In this document: piece after piece, positions 43,119 through 52,240 of the stretch
Position numbering within the stretch: position 1 is the first letter of the stretch
Layout of the letters: every line of letters starts with the position of its first letter
Assembly: GCF_016859125.1 (NCBI RefSeq)
Contig: NZ_CP069338.1
Span: 3,838,501 to 3,902,500, forward strand
Reading direction: 5' to 3'
Length of the DNA: 64,000 bases
Origin: Archangium violaceum
GTDB taxonomy: Bacteria; Myxococcota; Myxococcia; Myxococcales; Myxococcaceae
Notes under the pieces: generated by a model
What the model was told of the DNA's origin: nothing
Database searches by the model: none
What the model saw: only the letters and a program-made list of their open reading frames with translations
Position numbers and translations under genes: made by a program

Positions 43119-43730
43119 ATGTCGATCGAGAAACCGTTGCGGGAGATGGTCCAGGCGGAGCTCCGAGGCCGATTGGGGCCGATGCACAAGGCCATCACGC
43201 GAATGGATGAGCGGCTGGACATCATCGAGGAGCTGGTGGACATCGTTCAGCGCCTGGCGCCGCTGGCCACGCGGATGCAGTCGCTGCAGCTGGCGTTGCC
43301 GGGACTGAACGTACCGGTGGTGGGGCGGGGCGGCAGGAGCGCGACGCCCGCGCCGGTGCCCCGAGGGAGGCAGGCGACGTTCGAGGAGCTGGTGCCGGCG
43401 CCGAGAGGCCGGCCGGGACGTCCTCCCGCGGCGCCGGTCGAGGGCGAGCGCCGGTGTGCGGTCATCGGGTGCAAGAGGCCGGCGCGCTCGAAGGGCTACT
43501 GCTCGGCGCACTACCAGAAGCTGCGGTTGCTGGTGAAGACGGATCGGCGGCCGGCGGCCTGGGTGGACGACGCGAAGCCGCAGTCGGTGCCGGAGGTGGT
43601 GTTGCCCCGGGGCCGAGCGGCGTCGAAGGCGCTCCAGGAGACAGCGCCGCAGAGGCCGGAGCCGGCGGTGCCCCCGAAGCCGAAGGTCTGGGTGAGGAAG
43701 AAGGGCGGCGAGCGAATCGAGCTGAGCTGA
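43119..43730 (+). CDS. hypothetical protein with a small Cys4-His zinc-binding motif
   Basis: 203 residues from the ATG at 43119. The N-terminal half is helical ([40 protein letters not shown]), then a Pro/Arg/Gly-rich linker, then [20 protein letters not shown], a C-x4-C-x8-C-x2-H cluster likely to bind one zinc. This motif occurs in small phage or DNA-associated proteins. The last part is basic and Pro-rich ([16 protein letters not shown]). It may be a nucleic acid-binding protein, but this is inference. The palindromic repeat copy 3 begins 13 bp after its stop codon. Confidence 0.65.
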   Translation: MSIEKPLREMVQAELRGRLGPMHKAITRMDERLDIIEELVDIVQRLAPLATRMQSLQLALPGLNVPVVGRGGRSATPAPVPRGRQATFEELVPAPRGRPGRPPAAPVEGERRCAVIGCKRPARSKGYCSAHYQKLRLLVKTDRRPAAWVDDAKPQSVPEVVLPRGRAASKALQETAPQRPEPAVPPKPKVWVRKKGGERIELS

Positions 43731-43743
43731 TGTGCCCCCCTCT

Positions 43744-43780
43744 CCCTCTCCCCCTGGGAGAGGGTCGGGGTGAGGGTATG
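43744..43780. repeat. dispersed palindromic repeat, copy 3
   Basis: CCCTCTCCCCCTGGGAGAGG then GTCGGGGTGAGGGTATG. It lies just past the zinc-motif gene and is followed by a 16-bp tandem repeat. It has the same orientation as the copies at 48391 and 55900. Confidence 0.8.
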
Positions 43781-43781
43781 T

Positions 43782-43830
43782 CCTGTCCGTGGTACGCCCT
43801 GTCCGTGGTACGCCCTGTCCGTGTTCACGC
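43782..43830. repeat. three tandem 16-bp repeats next to the palindromic repeat
   Basis: CCTGTCCGTGGTACGC occurs at 43782-43797 and 43798-43813, followed by a diverged third copy (CCTGTCCGTGTTCACGC). The similar but single sequence CCTTCCCGTG follows the repeat at 48391, so the tandem probably grew from the repeat's normal 3' flank. Confidence 0.65.
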
Positions 43831-43838
43831 CCGTGATG

Positions 43839-43861
43839 CCCGCCCGCCCCGCGGGCGGGTT
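43839..43861. terminator. probable hairpin terminator
   Basis: CCCGCCC (43839-43845) and GGGCGGG (43853-43859) form a 7-bp all-GC stem with loop GCCCCGC, followed by TTG. It lies between the zinc-motif gene and the SSB-tail protein gene. Confidence 0.4.
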
Positions 43862-43925
43862 GTCCGGAGCACCCCTGCCCCGCGGAGTCGTTGACACCTC
43901 GTGTCCGGGATGATTTCCGGCGGGC

Positions 43926-44414
43926 ATGAGCGATCAGGGATATCCGGTGACGGTTGCAGTGCGGCGTCCGGACGGGCGCACGGAGCAGGTGCGGGTGGGG
44001 ACGGCGTTCCGCAACGGGGACGGTTTCACGTTGAAGCTGGGAGAGATGAGCATCGGCTCGGCGCCGGACGCGGCGCCGGCGCCGAGGCGGTCGTCGTACG
44101 GCGGTGGTGGCGGAGGGGGAGGAGGCGGAGGCGGCGAGGTGACGGTGTTCCCCAACTACGGGCGCAGCAAGGGCGGCCCCATCCACGGCGCGAGCATGCA
44201 GGACCTGGAGTACTACGCGAACGGCGCGAGGCGCTCGCTGAACGACCCGAGCAAGTCGCGCTGGCACGACCGGGAGCGGGCGCTGCTGGCCGCCATCGAG
44301 GCGGAGATCGCGCGGCAGCGGGGCGGTGGTGACGCCGGTGGGGGCGATGAGCCGCCTCCGCACGGGGACGACGACTTCACCGGCAACGACGACGACGGCT
44401 CCATCCCGTTCTGA
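43926..44414 (+). CDS. small protein with Gly linker, conserved helical domain and SSB-like acidic tail
   Basis: 162 residues. The N-terminal segment ([20 protein letters not shown]) is beta-rich and could be a small OB-like or sandwich fold. Then comes a linker of about 13 glycines, then [20 protein letters not shown] and [20 protein letters not shown] plus a helix [12 protein letters not shown]. That part resembles the exodeoxyribonuclease X-like C-terminal module seen in phage recombination proteins. The last residues ([18 protein letters not shown]) mimic the acidic IPF tip with which single-stranded DNA-binding protein recruits repair enzymes. A role in DNA replication or repair is the best guess. 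It is not a standard SSB, because no OB fold of that family is visible. Confidence 0.65.
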   Translation: MSDQGYPVTVAVRRPDGRTEQVRVGTAFRNGDGFTLKLGEMSIGSAPDAAPAPRRSSYGGGGGGGGGGGGEVTVFPNYGRSKGGPIHGASMQDLEYYANGARRSLNDPSKSRWHDRERALLAAIEAEIARQRGGGDAGGGDEPPPHGDDDFTGNDDDGSIPF

Positions 44415-44424
44415 GGCGGGCGGC

Positions 44425-46137
44425 TCAGGCGGCCGAGGCGGAGCGAGGCTGGGCCAGGGGCAGGAGGACGGTGAACGTCGTGCCCTGGCCCGGAGTGCTG
44501 TGCACCTCGACGTGGCCGTGGTGCGCCTCCACGATGCGGCGCACGATGGCGAGTCCCAGGCCCGTGCCCGCGGCCTTGGTGGTGTAGAAGGGCTCGAACA
44601 TGCGGGCCATCACCTCCGGGACGATCCCCGAGCCGGTGTCGGTGATGGAGAGGCGGGCCTGGGGCGTGACACCGCGCGGTTCGTCACGGCCCAGCTCCAC
44701 CCGGAGCGAGCCGCCGTGGGGCATGGCCTGCAAGGCGTTGGTGAAGAGATTGCTCAGCGCCAGGTGAAGCAGCTGCGCGTCCAGGGGTGCCTCGGGCAGC
44801 TCCTGGTCCAGCGCGCGTGTCACCTGGACGCTCCTCCTCGCATCCGGCTCCGCGCGCAGCGAGGCCTCCAGCGCTCCCTCCACCACCGAGCCGAGTGACT
44901 GGGTGAAGAGGCGGGGCTCGAGGGGGCGGGCGAAGTCCAGCAGCCCGTTGACGAGGTGATCCAACCGGGCGACCTCCTCGCCCATGACGCCGAGCAGCTC
45001 CCAGGCGGTGCCGTCGCGCTCGGGCACGGCCATGCGGGTGAGGGCGGCCACCGAGTTGGCGATGACGCCCAGGGGGTTGCGCACCTCGTGGGCGATGCTG
45101 GCGGACAGCTCGCCGAGCGCGGCCATGCGCTCGCGGCGCACCAGCTCCTGCTGGGCGGTGGCGAGCTCCTCCAGGGACTGACGCAGCTCGCGGTTGAGGT
45201 GGATGGCCTTTTCTTGCGCGTGCCGGCGCTCGCCCAGGGCGGCGGCCAGCATCAGCCCCGAGACACACACCGAGGCGAGGAAGGACTGGAGGAAGACGAG
45301 GCTGGTGGTGGGGGCGGTGTTGCCCTCGGGCCCGAGGACGAAGGGGCCCCTGCCCGCCAGCGTCTGGGAGACGGCCACCAGGGCCAGCGTGAGCATGGCC
45401 GCCGCGGTGCCCCGGGCCTCGAAGCGCAGCGCCGCCCAGAGGATGAAGGGGAGGGCCACGTAGCTGACCGGGTGGTAGACGCTGGTGGCGGGCGCCCAGC
45501 GGAAGGCGAGGAGCACGGTGGCGGCGAGCGTCACCAGCAGCGCCACGAGCTCCCACCGGCGAGCGCGGCTCCATCCCTCGAGTCCGCGTGAGATCCACGT
45601 GAGCAGCACGGGGGTCACCAGCAGGACGCCCATGGCGTCACCCACCCAGAAGATGCGCAACTGCCTCCACCACTCCGTCCAGGCGAACCTCCCCAGGGCG
45701 GCGAGCAGGGTGACGCTCGAGGTGGCGTTGACGAGGGTGCTCAGCATGGCGGAGAGCCCCAGCAGCGCGAGGACGTTCCGCACCCGCTCCAGCGATGGGC
45801 GGAAGCCGGCGTAGCGGCGCAGGAGGAAGGCCCCGAGGAGCGCTTCCAGGGTGTTGCCCGCGGAGATGAAGAAGTAGGTCGGCGGCGGAAGCCGTCCCGG
45901 CAGACAGGCGAAGGGCTCCAGGAGGAAGACCGTCAGGGCCAGGGCGGGCCAGTAGCGGAAGCGCGACAGCAGCAGGGCGGTGACGGCCACGCCGCTGGCG
46001 GGCCACATGGCGGAGACGAGCTCGCCCTGGCGGACGATGTGATTGCCCAGCCAGGCACTCGCGCCATACACGAGCGCGAACAATCCCAGTCGCCCGAGTG
46101 GATGCCAGCGTTGGAGGATGTGCTTGGGTTCAGGCAC
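44425..46137 (-). CDS. MASE1-domain membrane histidine kinase
   Basis: 570 residues from GTG 46137. Residues 1-300 hold about eight membrane helices of the MASE1 sensor type ([80 protein letters not shown]). After a coiled coil ([20 protein letters not shown]), HisKA has [20 protein letters not shown] with the phospho-His, and the ATPase domain has [40 protein letters not shown] and [19 protein letters not shown]. This is a complete kinase of the NtrB-like class; no response regulator gene is next to it. Confidence 0.9.
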   Translation of the reverse strand: MPEPKHILQRWHPLGRLGLFALVYGASAWLGNHIVRQGELVSAMWPASGVAVTALLLSRFRYWPALALTVFLLEPFACLPGRLPPPTYFFISAGNTLEALLGAFLLRRYAGFRPSLERVRNVLALLGLSAMLSTLVNATSSVTLLAALGRFAWTEWWRQLRIFWVGDAMGVLLVTPVLLTWISRGLEGWSRARRWELVALLVTLAATVLLAFRWAPATSVYHPVSYVALPFILWAALRFEARGTAAAMLTLALVAVSQTLAGRGPFVLGPEGNTAPTTSLVFLQSFLASVCVSGLMLAAALGERRHAQEKAIHLNRELRQSLEELATAQQELVRRERMAALGELSASIAHEVRNPLGVIANSVAALTRMAVPERDGTAWELLGVMGEEVARLDHLVNGLLDFARPLEPRLFTQSLGSVVEGALEASLRAEPDARRSVQVTRALDQELPEAPLDAQLLHLALSNLFTNALQAMPHGGSLRVELGRDEPRGVTPQARLSITDTGSGIVPEVMARMFEPFYTTKAAGTGLGLAIVRRIVEAHHGHVEVHSTPGQGTTFTVLLPLAQPRSASAA

Positions 46138-46235
46138 GCGTGCGGAAGGCTCACGCTGTCATGAAGCGGGGGGACGCGCAAAGACCCCCCGGCTGCTGGG
46201 ACGGACAGCGGCTGTCGATGATATGACACCGGCCC

Positions 46236-46895
46236 ATGCTTCACGTGCGAGCGGATGCGCGGCGGCTCTCCCGGGGCACGCCTCCCGGAGCGGTCCTGGC
46301 CCTGGCTCTCGTCCTGATGGTGGTGCCGTTGACGTCGCGAGCGGCGCCCGGTTCCGCCCGATTGCTGCCCGAGCAGCCAGCGGCGGGGATGCTGTCGGAC
46401 AATCCGATGCGGTGGATGGCATGGGAGCTGGCGACGGGAGTGGGGGCGGCGGTGGTGGCGGTGCCGGCGACGCTGGCGCTGAGCGCGTGGGTGGGCTCGC
46501 TGTCGTCCAACCTGGTGATGGCGGCGGCTCCGGCGATGGTGCTGCTGCTGGCGTTGCCGCCGTTGGCGGTGGTGGGGGCGCAATGGCTGGTGGGCAACCT
46601 GTTGCACCCGGGCAGCGCGCGCTTTCAACCGGCGGTGTGGGTGGCGCTCGGGGTGCACGTGTTGGCGGTGGCGGGCGCGGTGCTGCTCGGCGCCACGGTG
46701 GATGACCTGGGGGACGCGGCGCTCTTCACGTTGGTGGAGGCGCTGGTGCTGCCCACGGCGGTGACGCTGACGATGCGCGCGACGGCGCCGGTGCCTCCGC
46801 CCACGTTGTCGCGAGTCCCCGAGCGGCCACGCGCCCTGGTGGAGGCCACGGCCTCGAAGGCGCTGGTGGTGCCCCTGCTTCGCTACACCTTCTGA
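46236..46895 (+). CDS. hypothetical membrane protein
   Basis: 219 residues from the ATG at 46236. A signal peptide-like first helix (GAVLALALVLMVVPLTSRAA) is followed by four more hydrophobic segments (WELATGVGAAVVAVPATLAL, MAAAPAMVLLLALPPLAVVG, AVWVALGVHVLAVAGAVLLG, LFTLVEALVLPTAVTLTMRA). No domain is recognised. The beta-lactamase-like gene follows 10 bp downstream, so the three genes 46236-48380 are probably one operon. Confidence 0.7.
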   Translation: MLHVRADARRLSRGTPPGAVLALALVLMVVPLTSRAAPGSARLLPEQPAAGMLSDNPMRWMAWELATGVGAAVVAVPATLALSAWVGSLSSNLVMAAAPAMVLLLALPPLAVVGAQWLVGNLLHPGSARFQPAVWVALGVHVLAVAGAVLLGATVDDLGDAALFTLVEALVLPTAVTLTMRATAPVPPPTLSRVPERPRALVEATASKALVVPLLRYTF

Positions 46896-46905
46896 CCGAG
46901 CTCCC

Positions 46906-48066
46906 ATGAGTCGATTTCGCGCGATGACCCCCATGTTCCTCGCCGGGGCGCTGGCTCTCGCCCAGCCAGCCCGGGCCGAGTGCCCCACACGTTCCTCCTG
47001 GCCGACGGAGGACTGGCCCGACGCGAGAGCGGAGGTGGCGGAGGTCAGGGCCGAGCAGCTGAAGGCCCTGGAGGACTACGCCTTCACGCTCCAGGGCAAG
47101 GACGAGGAGCGCAAGGGCGTCCGGACGGACGGGCTGCTCCTCATCCACAAGGGCCGGTTGGTGTACGAGCGCTACGGACGTGGCTTCGACGCGAGCAAGC
47201 GGCACCTGGCCTGGTCGATGTCGAAGAGCTTCACCAGCGCGCTCACGGGCATCGCGGTGAAGCGGGGCGCGGTGAAGCTGGACGACTCCATCTGCGCTTA
47301 CGTGAAGGCGAGGCGGCGGGAGAACTGCGCCATCACGGTGCGCAACCTGTTGGAGTTCGCCTCGGGGCTGGACTGGAGGGAGGATTACGAGAACGGCGGC
47401 ACCTACCAGGACTCCTCGGTGCTGGCGATGCTGTACGGCGAGGGCCGAAAGGACATGGTGTCCTTCATCACCGCGCATGAGCGGCTCGAAGAGCCGGGCA
47501 CCTCATGGAGGTACTCGTCCGGGGATGCCACGCTGCTGGCGGGGGTGCTGGACGCGGCGCTGAAGCCCTCGTTGGGAAGGGACTGGCCCTTCACGCTGCT
47601 GCTCGACGTGCTGGGAATGAAGAGCGCGACCTGGGAGCGGGACGGCAAGGGTGTGGTGGTGGGCTCCTCGTACCTGCACGCGACGCCGCGCGACCTGGCG
47701 AAGTTCGGCTACTTCTACCTCAACGACGGGTGCTGGGAGGGCCAGCGGGTGTTGCCCGAGGGGTGGGTGACGGACTCCACTCAGGTGTCCAAGCCCATCC
47801 GCCAGAAGTCCTACGAGCGCGGCGCCGACGATGTGCAGGGCTGGCAGTGGTGGCTCAACCGTCCCATTCCCGGAGTGCAGGCCGAGCTCCCGTGGCCGCA
47901 CGTGCCCGAGGGGGCCTATGCGGCGCGTGGGCACTGGGGCCAGTCGATTACGATCATCCCATCGAAGGACCTCATCGTGGTGCGCACGGCGGATGACCGG
48001 GACGGCTCCTTCTCGCTGGACACGTTGCTGTCGCTGTCCCTGGCGGTGGTGGAGGACCTGCCATGA
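46906..48066 (+). CDS. secreted serine beta-lactamase-like protein (class C/esterase type)
   Basis: 386 residues with a signal peptide (MFLAGALALAQPARAECPT). The family landmarks are LLIHKGRLVYERYGRGFD, WSMSKSFTSALTGIAVKRG with the SxxK nucleophile, LLEFASGLDWREDYENGG, TSWRYSSGDATLLAGVLDAA at the Tyr-x-Ser/Asn position, and AARGHWGQSITIIPSKDLIV near the third motif. These proteins are mostly peptidases, esterases or DD-peptidase relatives rather than true antibiotic resistance enzymes. It overlaps the next gene by ATGA (48063), so the small lipoprotein is co-translated. Confidence 0.9.
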   Translation: MSRFRAMTPMFLAGALALAQPARAECPTRSSWPTEDWPDARAEVAEVRAEQLKALEDYAFTLQGKDEERKGVRTDGLLLIHKGRLVYERYGRGFDASKRHLAWSMSKSFTSALTGIAVKRGAVKLDDSICAYVKARRRENCAITVRNLLEFASGLDWREDYENGGTYQDSSVLAMLYGEGRKDMVSFITAHERLEEPGTSWRYSSGDATLLAGVLDAALKPSLGRDWPFTLLLDVLGMKSATWERDGKGVVVGSSYLHATPRDLAKFGYFYLNDGCWEGQRVLPEGWVTDSTQVSKPIRQKSYERGADDVQGWQWWLNRPIPGVQAELPWPHVPEGAYAARGHWGQSITIIPSKDLIVVRTADDRDGSFSLDTLLSLSLAVVEDLP

Positions 48067-48380
48067 GCCCGAGCCGAGCCCTTCTGGTGCTCGCGTGCGC
48101 CGCGACGCTCTCATGCGACAGGGGCGATACGGTGCGGCGCCCCTACGACAACAATGACTTGCAGCTCGTGACCTCGTACACGGCGAAGGACTTCTGCTCC
48201 TGCCTGTTCGTGATGCAGATGAGCGAGGAGTACTGCCGGCGCTGGACGGCGGCGAGTCCGGCGGTGGCCACGGTGACGGTGGACTACGAGGAGCGCAGCG
48301 TGCAGACGGCGGCGGCGCTGCTGTGGGGAGAGAAGGCGCGCTTCGTGAGCGAGCGAGACGGCTGCATCCTCGCTGAGTAA
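48063..48380 (+). CDS. small Cys-containing lipoprotein coupled to the beta-lactamase-like gene
   Basis: 105 residues from the ATG at 48063, overlapping the upstream stop. The signal peptide and lipobox are ALLVLACAATLSCDRGDTV. The mature part has four further Cys (AKDFCSCLFVMQMSEEYCRR and the final DGCILAE), which may form disulfides, and no recognised domain. Coupled expression suggests that it works with the beta-lactamase-like protein, perhaps as a periplasmic partner or inhibitor. A palindromic repeat follows 10 bp past its stop. Confidence 0.75.
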   Translation: MSPSRALLVLACAATLSCDRGDTVRRPYDNNDLQLVTSYTAKDFCSCLFVMQMSEEYCRRWTAASPAVATVTVDYEERSVQTAAALLWGEKARFVSERDGCILAE

Positions 48381-48390
48381 TGTGGAACTC

Positions 48391-48430
48391 CCCTCTCCCC
48401 CTGGGAGAGGGCGAGGGTGAGGGTATGTCC
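48391..48430. repeat. dispersed palindromic repeat, copy 4
   Basis: CCCTCTCCCCCTGGGAGAGG then GCGAGGGTGAGGGTATGTCC, between convergent genes. It is nearly identical to copy 3 at 43744 including the TATGTCC end, and likely forms a bidirectional transcript end. Confidence 0.8.
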
Positions 48431-48442
48431 TTCCCGTGTTCC

Positions 48443-49891
48443 TCACTGTGAGAGGAAGGGCACGAGCGCGACACGCCAGCAGGGAGCGCGGTGGCGCGAG
48501 GACTTCCCGTCGCAGGCCTGAGGCTCGAATCCGAGGAGCCGCAGCTCCGCGAGGACCTGGGACTCTGCGTCCGAATTGGGTCCGTCCACCAGCCGCCGGA
48601 TGACGGCGAGGGTACGGGGAGAAACACCTTCTGAAGCGAACGCGGCATACAGGCTCGCCTCGTCGTAGTGCCCCCGAGGACCGACGTCGCGGAGCAGCCG
48701 TCCCCACAGGGAGAAGATGTCCGCTTTCGGGCGGGCCTGCCGTGCGGAGGCCTCGGCGATGGCGGAGATGAGCAATCCACACCGGTAGTAGTTCGTGTAC
48801 TTGCCGGGCCGGGAGGACTCCCGAAGGGGCGCCCCCTCGAGCTTGGAGAGGCACTCGGACACGGCACGGGAGAGGCGCGTGCGGACATGCTCCACGGGGA
48901 GGGTGCCCAGGTCCGCGAGCGCACGCAGGGCGAAGGCCTCGGCGCCGCCCTCGTGCATCCAGTCTCCGCCGGCGACCTCGTGGACGGCCAGCTCCCCGTT
49001 CCAGAGGTGAGCGGCCTCGTGCGCCACGAGCTCGGACACGCGCGTGGTCACCTCCGGATCCGCCTCGGCCAGACGGTTGGCGCCGAGCCGGATGTCGAGC
49101 TGGACGAGCCCTGGGAGCGTCCCCCCGCTCATGTCGATGCTCCCGGGGTTGGGAGACGGGCCGAAGCTGATGAACAGGGCGGGCTCGAAGGTGAGCGGAG
49201 TGCCGGTGCGCGCGGTGTACAGCGCGAAGAGGCGCGGGAGCAGGCGCTCGATGTGCTCGTGAAGCGGCCGGGGCATTCCCGGGTCCACCACGGCCGTCAC
49301 CCCGTCCTGGACCGCCGGGCCCGAGCCGAAATAGGCATAGGTGCCCTGAGGGGAACCCTCCCAGCGGACTTCGTGCGCGCTGCTCTGTCCGGCGACGACG
49401 ACCCGCTCTCCCGGGCGGGGCGTCAGGAAGACGAGCAGGGGAGGAGGCTCCGCCTCACCGGACGTGAGCCCCAGCACGCCCGTGTAGAGCAGGACCGAGC
49501 CATCCGAGTACGGGATGAAGACCTGGTAATCCTTCTCGGGCTTGACCGCGTAGGTGGACACCTCGAGCCGCAGGGTACGGAGGGACGAGCCCTCTGGCGC
49601 CGTGAGGACGTCCTCATCGCCCTGGCGCTCGATGGAGACTCCAGCGGGCTCGAGCACCCGCCAGTGGGACTGTCGGTACCCATGACCCGGGCGGGTGAAG
49701 CGCACGGCGTGTGAGGGGGTGGGGAGCTCGTAGGTGAGGCTCCAGGTGTCCGCCGTACCGGCGGCGTGCTGGACCCGAACGGTGATGGCGGACGCTCGTG
49801 CCGGAGCAGGAGTCCGAGTGGCGTCACGGCGAGCGGTACACGCACCCAAAAGCAGCAATGCCATCCAGATGGCGAGCCTTCTGTGTCTCAT
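48443..49891 (-). CDS. gluzincin-like (M1/M61-type) peptidase lipoprotein
   Basis: 482 residues from the ATG at 49891, with a signal peptide and lipobox (LAIWMALLLLGACTARRDAT). The N-terminal half is a beta-sandwich-like region (VRVQHAAGTADTWSLTYELP). Then ELVAHEAAHLWNGELAVHEV carries HExxH, and GGDWMHEGGAEAFALRALAD has a downstream glutamate as third zinc ligand, the arrangement of M1/M61 gluzincins. It probably cleaves peptides outside the inner membrane. The peptidase assignment rests on these motifs only. No partner genes are visible. Confidence 0.75.
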   Translation of the reverse strand: MRHRRLAIWMALLLLGACTARRDATRTPAPARASAITVRVQHAAGTADTWSLTYELPTPSHAVRFTRPGHGYRQSHWRVLEPAGVSIERQGDEDVLTAPEGSSLRTLRLEVSTYAVKPEKDYQVFIPYSDGSVLLYTGVLGLTSGEAEPPPLLVFLTPRPGERVVVAGQSSAHEVRWEGSPQGTYAYFGSGPAVQDGVTAVVDPGMPRPLHEHIERLLPRLFALYTARTGTPLTFEPALFISFGPSPNPGSIDMSGGTLPGLVQLDIRLGANRLAEADPEVTTRVSELVAHEAAHLWNGELAVHEVAGGDWMHEGGAEAFALRALADLGTLPVEHVRTRLSRAVSECLSKLEGAPLRESSRPGKYTNYYRCGLLISAIAEASARQARPKADIFSLWGRLLRDVGPRGHYDEASLYAAFASEGVSPRTLAVIRRLVDGPNSDAESQVLAELRLLGFEPQACDGKSSRHRAPCWRVALVPFLSQ

Positions 49892-50065
49892 GCCCGCGCC
49901 CGATGCAGGGCCCGTGCCCCATGGGCGCACTCGGAGCGCCAGGGCCCGCGCTCGGTCCACCCGTCCCTCCTGACGCGGGTCCGCGAGGCGCGTCTGACAC
50001 AATGACAAGACTGGATGACAAGACTGGGACACCGACAAGACAGGGACGCCGGGGGCGCCGGGCGC

Positions 50066-51892
50066 TCACGACTCCCGGGTGAGCAGCCCGTGACGACGCA
50101 CCCGGCGGCCGAGCGTCACCGGGTCCATCTCCAGCGCCGCGGCCGCGCGCCGCACCACGCCTCCGTGACGCTCGAGCGCCTCGCGGATGATCTCCTTCTC
50201 CATCTGCTCCAGCCGCTCGCGAAGCGAGCCCGAACCCGAACCCAGGCCCGTCATCCGCGCCTGTTGCCGCATGCCGTCCACGCTGCCCACGAGCGCGGGA
50301 GGCAGGTGCCGCCGCGTCACCAGCTCGCCATCCCCACACAGCAGCACGGCGCGCTCCATGCAGTTGCGCAGCTCTCGCACGTTGCCGGGCCACCTCGCCG
50401 CGAGCAGGAGTTGCTCGGCCTCGGCCGACAGCCCAAGGGCCGTGCGCCGCAGGGTGCGGTTGAAGTGGGCGAGGAAGTAGCGCGCCAGGTCGAGGACATC
50501 CTCGGGGCGCTCGCGCAACGGTGGCAGGTCGATGGTGAAGCTGTTGAGCCGGTAGAAGAGGTCGCTGCGGAAGCGCCCGGCGCGGACCTCCTCGGACAGG
50601 TCGCGGTTGCTGGCGGCGATGATGCGCACGTCCACGCGGCGTATCTGCGTGCCGCCCACCGGCCGCACGTCTCCGCTCTCCAGCACGCGCAGCAGTTTGG
50701 ACTGGAGGTTGGGGGTGGTGTTCTCGATTTCGTCCAGGAAGATGGTGCCCCCGTCGGCGAGCACGAAGAGGCCGGGGTGGTCCGCCACCGCGCCGGTGAA
50801 GGCTCCCTTCACGTGGCCGAAGAGCTCGCTCTCCAGCAGTGTCTCGGTGAGCGCGCCGCAGTCCTGCACGACGAGGGGTTGGTTGCTGCGCCCGCTCAGC
50901 CGGTGGATGACGCGGGCGAGCACCTCCTTGCCGGTGCCCGTCTCGCCCTGCAGCAGCACGGCCACGCGGTGGGGGGCGGCCACGCGGACCATCTCCAGCA
51001 CCTGCCGCATGACGCGGCTGCGGAAGCCGGGCTCGTCGGCCACGTTGGCTCCGGGCGCCAGCCGCGGGGCCTCGCGTGCCCGCTCGCGCAGCAGGTTGCG
51101 CTCCAGCTCCAGTGCCGCCCGCCGCTGCTCGGTGCGCAGGCCCAGCTCGCGGCTGGCCTGGAGCACGGCCTGGCGCAGCGCCACCGGCTCGAAGGGCGGG
51201 GTGAGCGCCCGGAAGATCTTCCCCTGGTTGAACAGCTCCACCAGCCGCGAGGGCACCGCCGGAGCGCAATAAAGGATGCGGGGCGACAAATCACTGGCCG
51301 GCCCCGCGCCGGAGGGGTCCGCCTCCGCGCGCCGCGAGGCCAGCCGCTCCACCAGCGCGATGGCCCGTGCCTCGTCCCGTCCACATACCAGCAGCGCGCT
51401 GATGTCCCCTCGCCCCAGCAGCGTGTCCACGTCCTCGGCGGACTTCACGAAGCGCAGCCGCACGTGGCTCTCCAGCGCCTCGCGCAGGCCCCGCAGCTCC
51501 GACTCCTCCGCGTGCACCACCGCCACGTACAGCTGATGGTCCAACAGGTAGCGCTTGAGCGTCACCCCGTCCGAGCCCTCGAAGGACTGGAAGCTCACGC
51601 CCAGGGCCGTCGTCACCGCGCCCTCGTCCCGCTCGGCCGGATCATGCCTCCAGCGCACCACGCCCCGCACGCGGATGCGCGCGCGCGAGTCCGGCAGCGT
51701 GAAGGCCATCTCCAACTCCTCGCCCTCTCGCGGCCCCTCCCTGGGCCCCTTCGGCGTGGCGATCAACCCGATGCCCGACTCACTGATGTTGACGGCCCAG
51801 CACCCATGAAGGGCGGGCTGGGTGACCACCTGGACGTACAGGGGCTTGCGTTCACTGCGCGGCAGGGAGGGGATTTCACTCGGGGCCGTCAT
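50066..51892 (-). CDS. sigma-54 activator with PilZ domain and degenerate receiver
   Basis: 608 residues from the ATG at 51892. A PilZ-type N-terminus (about 10-110) has LYVQVVTQPALHGCWAVNIS and ESGIGLIATPKGP; PilZ domains often bind cyclic-di-GMP. Then a receiver-like segment (about 120-220) lacks the phospho-acceptor Asp, with ISALLVCGRDEARAIALVER at that place. The AAA+ domain has LLQGETGTGKEVLARVIHRL, SELFGHVKGAFTGAVADHPG and GGTIFLDEIENTTPNLQSKL. A Fis-type helix-turn-helix ends it (GGVVRRAAAALEMDPVTLGR). It activates sigma-54 promoters, and its signal is probably c-di-GMP or protein contact rather than phosphorylation. No partner kinase lies next to it. Confidence 0.9.
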   Translation of the reverse strand: MTAPSEIPSLPRSERKPLYVQVVTQPALHGCWAVNISESGIGLIATPKGPREGPREGEELEMAFTLPDSRARIRVRGVVRWRHDPAERDEGAVTTALGVSFQSFEGSDGVTLKRYLLDHQLYVAVVHAEESELRGLREALESHVRLRFVKSAEDVDTLLGRGDISALLVCGRDEARAIALVERLASRRAEADPSGAGPASDLSPRILYCAPAVPSRLVELFNQGKIFRALTPPFEPVALRQAVLQASRELGLRTEQRRAALELERNLLRERAREAPRLAPGANVADEPGFRSRVMRQVLEMVRVAAPHRVAVLLQGETGTGKEVLARVIHRLSGRSNQPLVVQDCGALTETLLESELFGHVKGAFTGAVADHPGLFVLADGGTIFLDEIENTTPNLQSKLLRVLESGDVRPVGGTQIRRVDVRIIAASNRDLSEEVRAGRFRSDLFYRLNSFTIDLPPLRERPEDVLDLARYFLAHFNRTLRRTALGLSAEAEQLLLAARWPGNVRELRNCMERAVLLCGDGELVTRRHLPPALVGSVDGMRQQARMTGLGSGSGSLRERLEQMEKEIIREALERHGGVVRRAAAALEMDPVTLGRRVRRHGLLTRES

Positions 51893-52240
51893 CGTCTGTT
51901 GCACTTCCGCGTCAACTCTGAAGCCTGGTTGGAATTACAGAGAAATCAGGAGAAAGCATTTTCGTCCAGGGGGGGCGGTAGGAGGGAAGAGGGGTTGCCG
52001 GGCCGAGGGGCGACGGGGCACGCTGCGAATCCATCCGTTCAACGCAAGTCAGTGTACGCGTACCCATGGCGGAGCTCCCATGAGGGTGATGTCAGTGTGT
52101 GGGAACACGCACTCCGAGTCTGAGTGGCGTCCGGCGGGAAGCGGGGCGGCCGCGAGGGTCGCGGTGTCTGGAGCGTGCGCCGTGTCGAGGGTGCACGGGT
52201 CCATTGCTGTCCGGTGTGGTTGGGAGGAAGGGACGGAGCC
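51893..52240. other. 348-bp gap with possible leader ORF
   Basis: Divergent upstream region of the PilZ/sigma-54 regulator and the first TIGR02265 gene. A 54-codon frame from ATG 52081, preceded by GGCGGAGCTCCC, ends with a TGA that overlaps the ATG at 52241 (ATGA). It could couple translation of the TIGR02265 gene, but its peptide resembles nothing known. No clear sigma-54 site is seen here. Confidence 0.35.

Noticed and set aside
42942..44363. A long minus-strand frame extends the transketolase by about 470 residues
   Set aside because: The extension has no family pattern, is low-complexity, and lies antisense to two plausible genes; the ATG at 42941 with a ribosome-binding site gives the normal family length.
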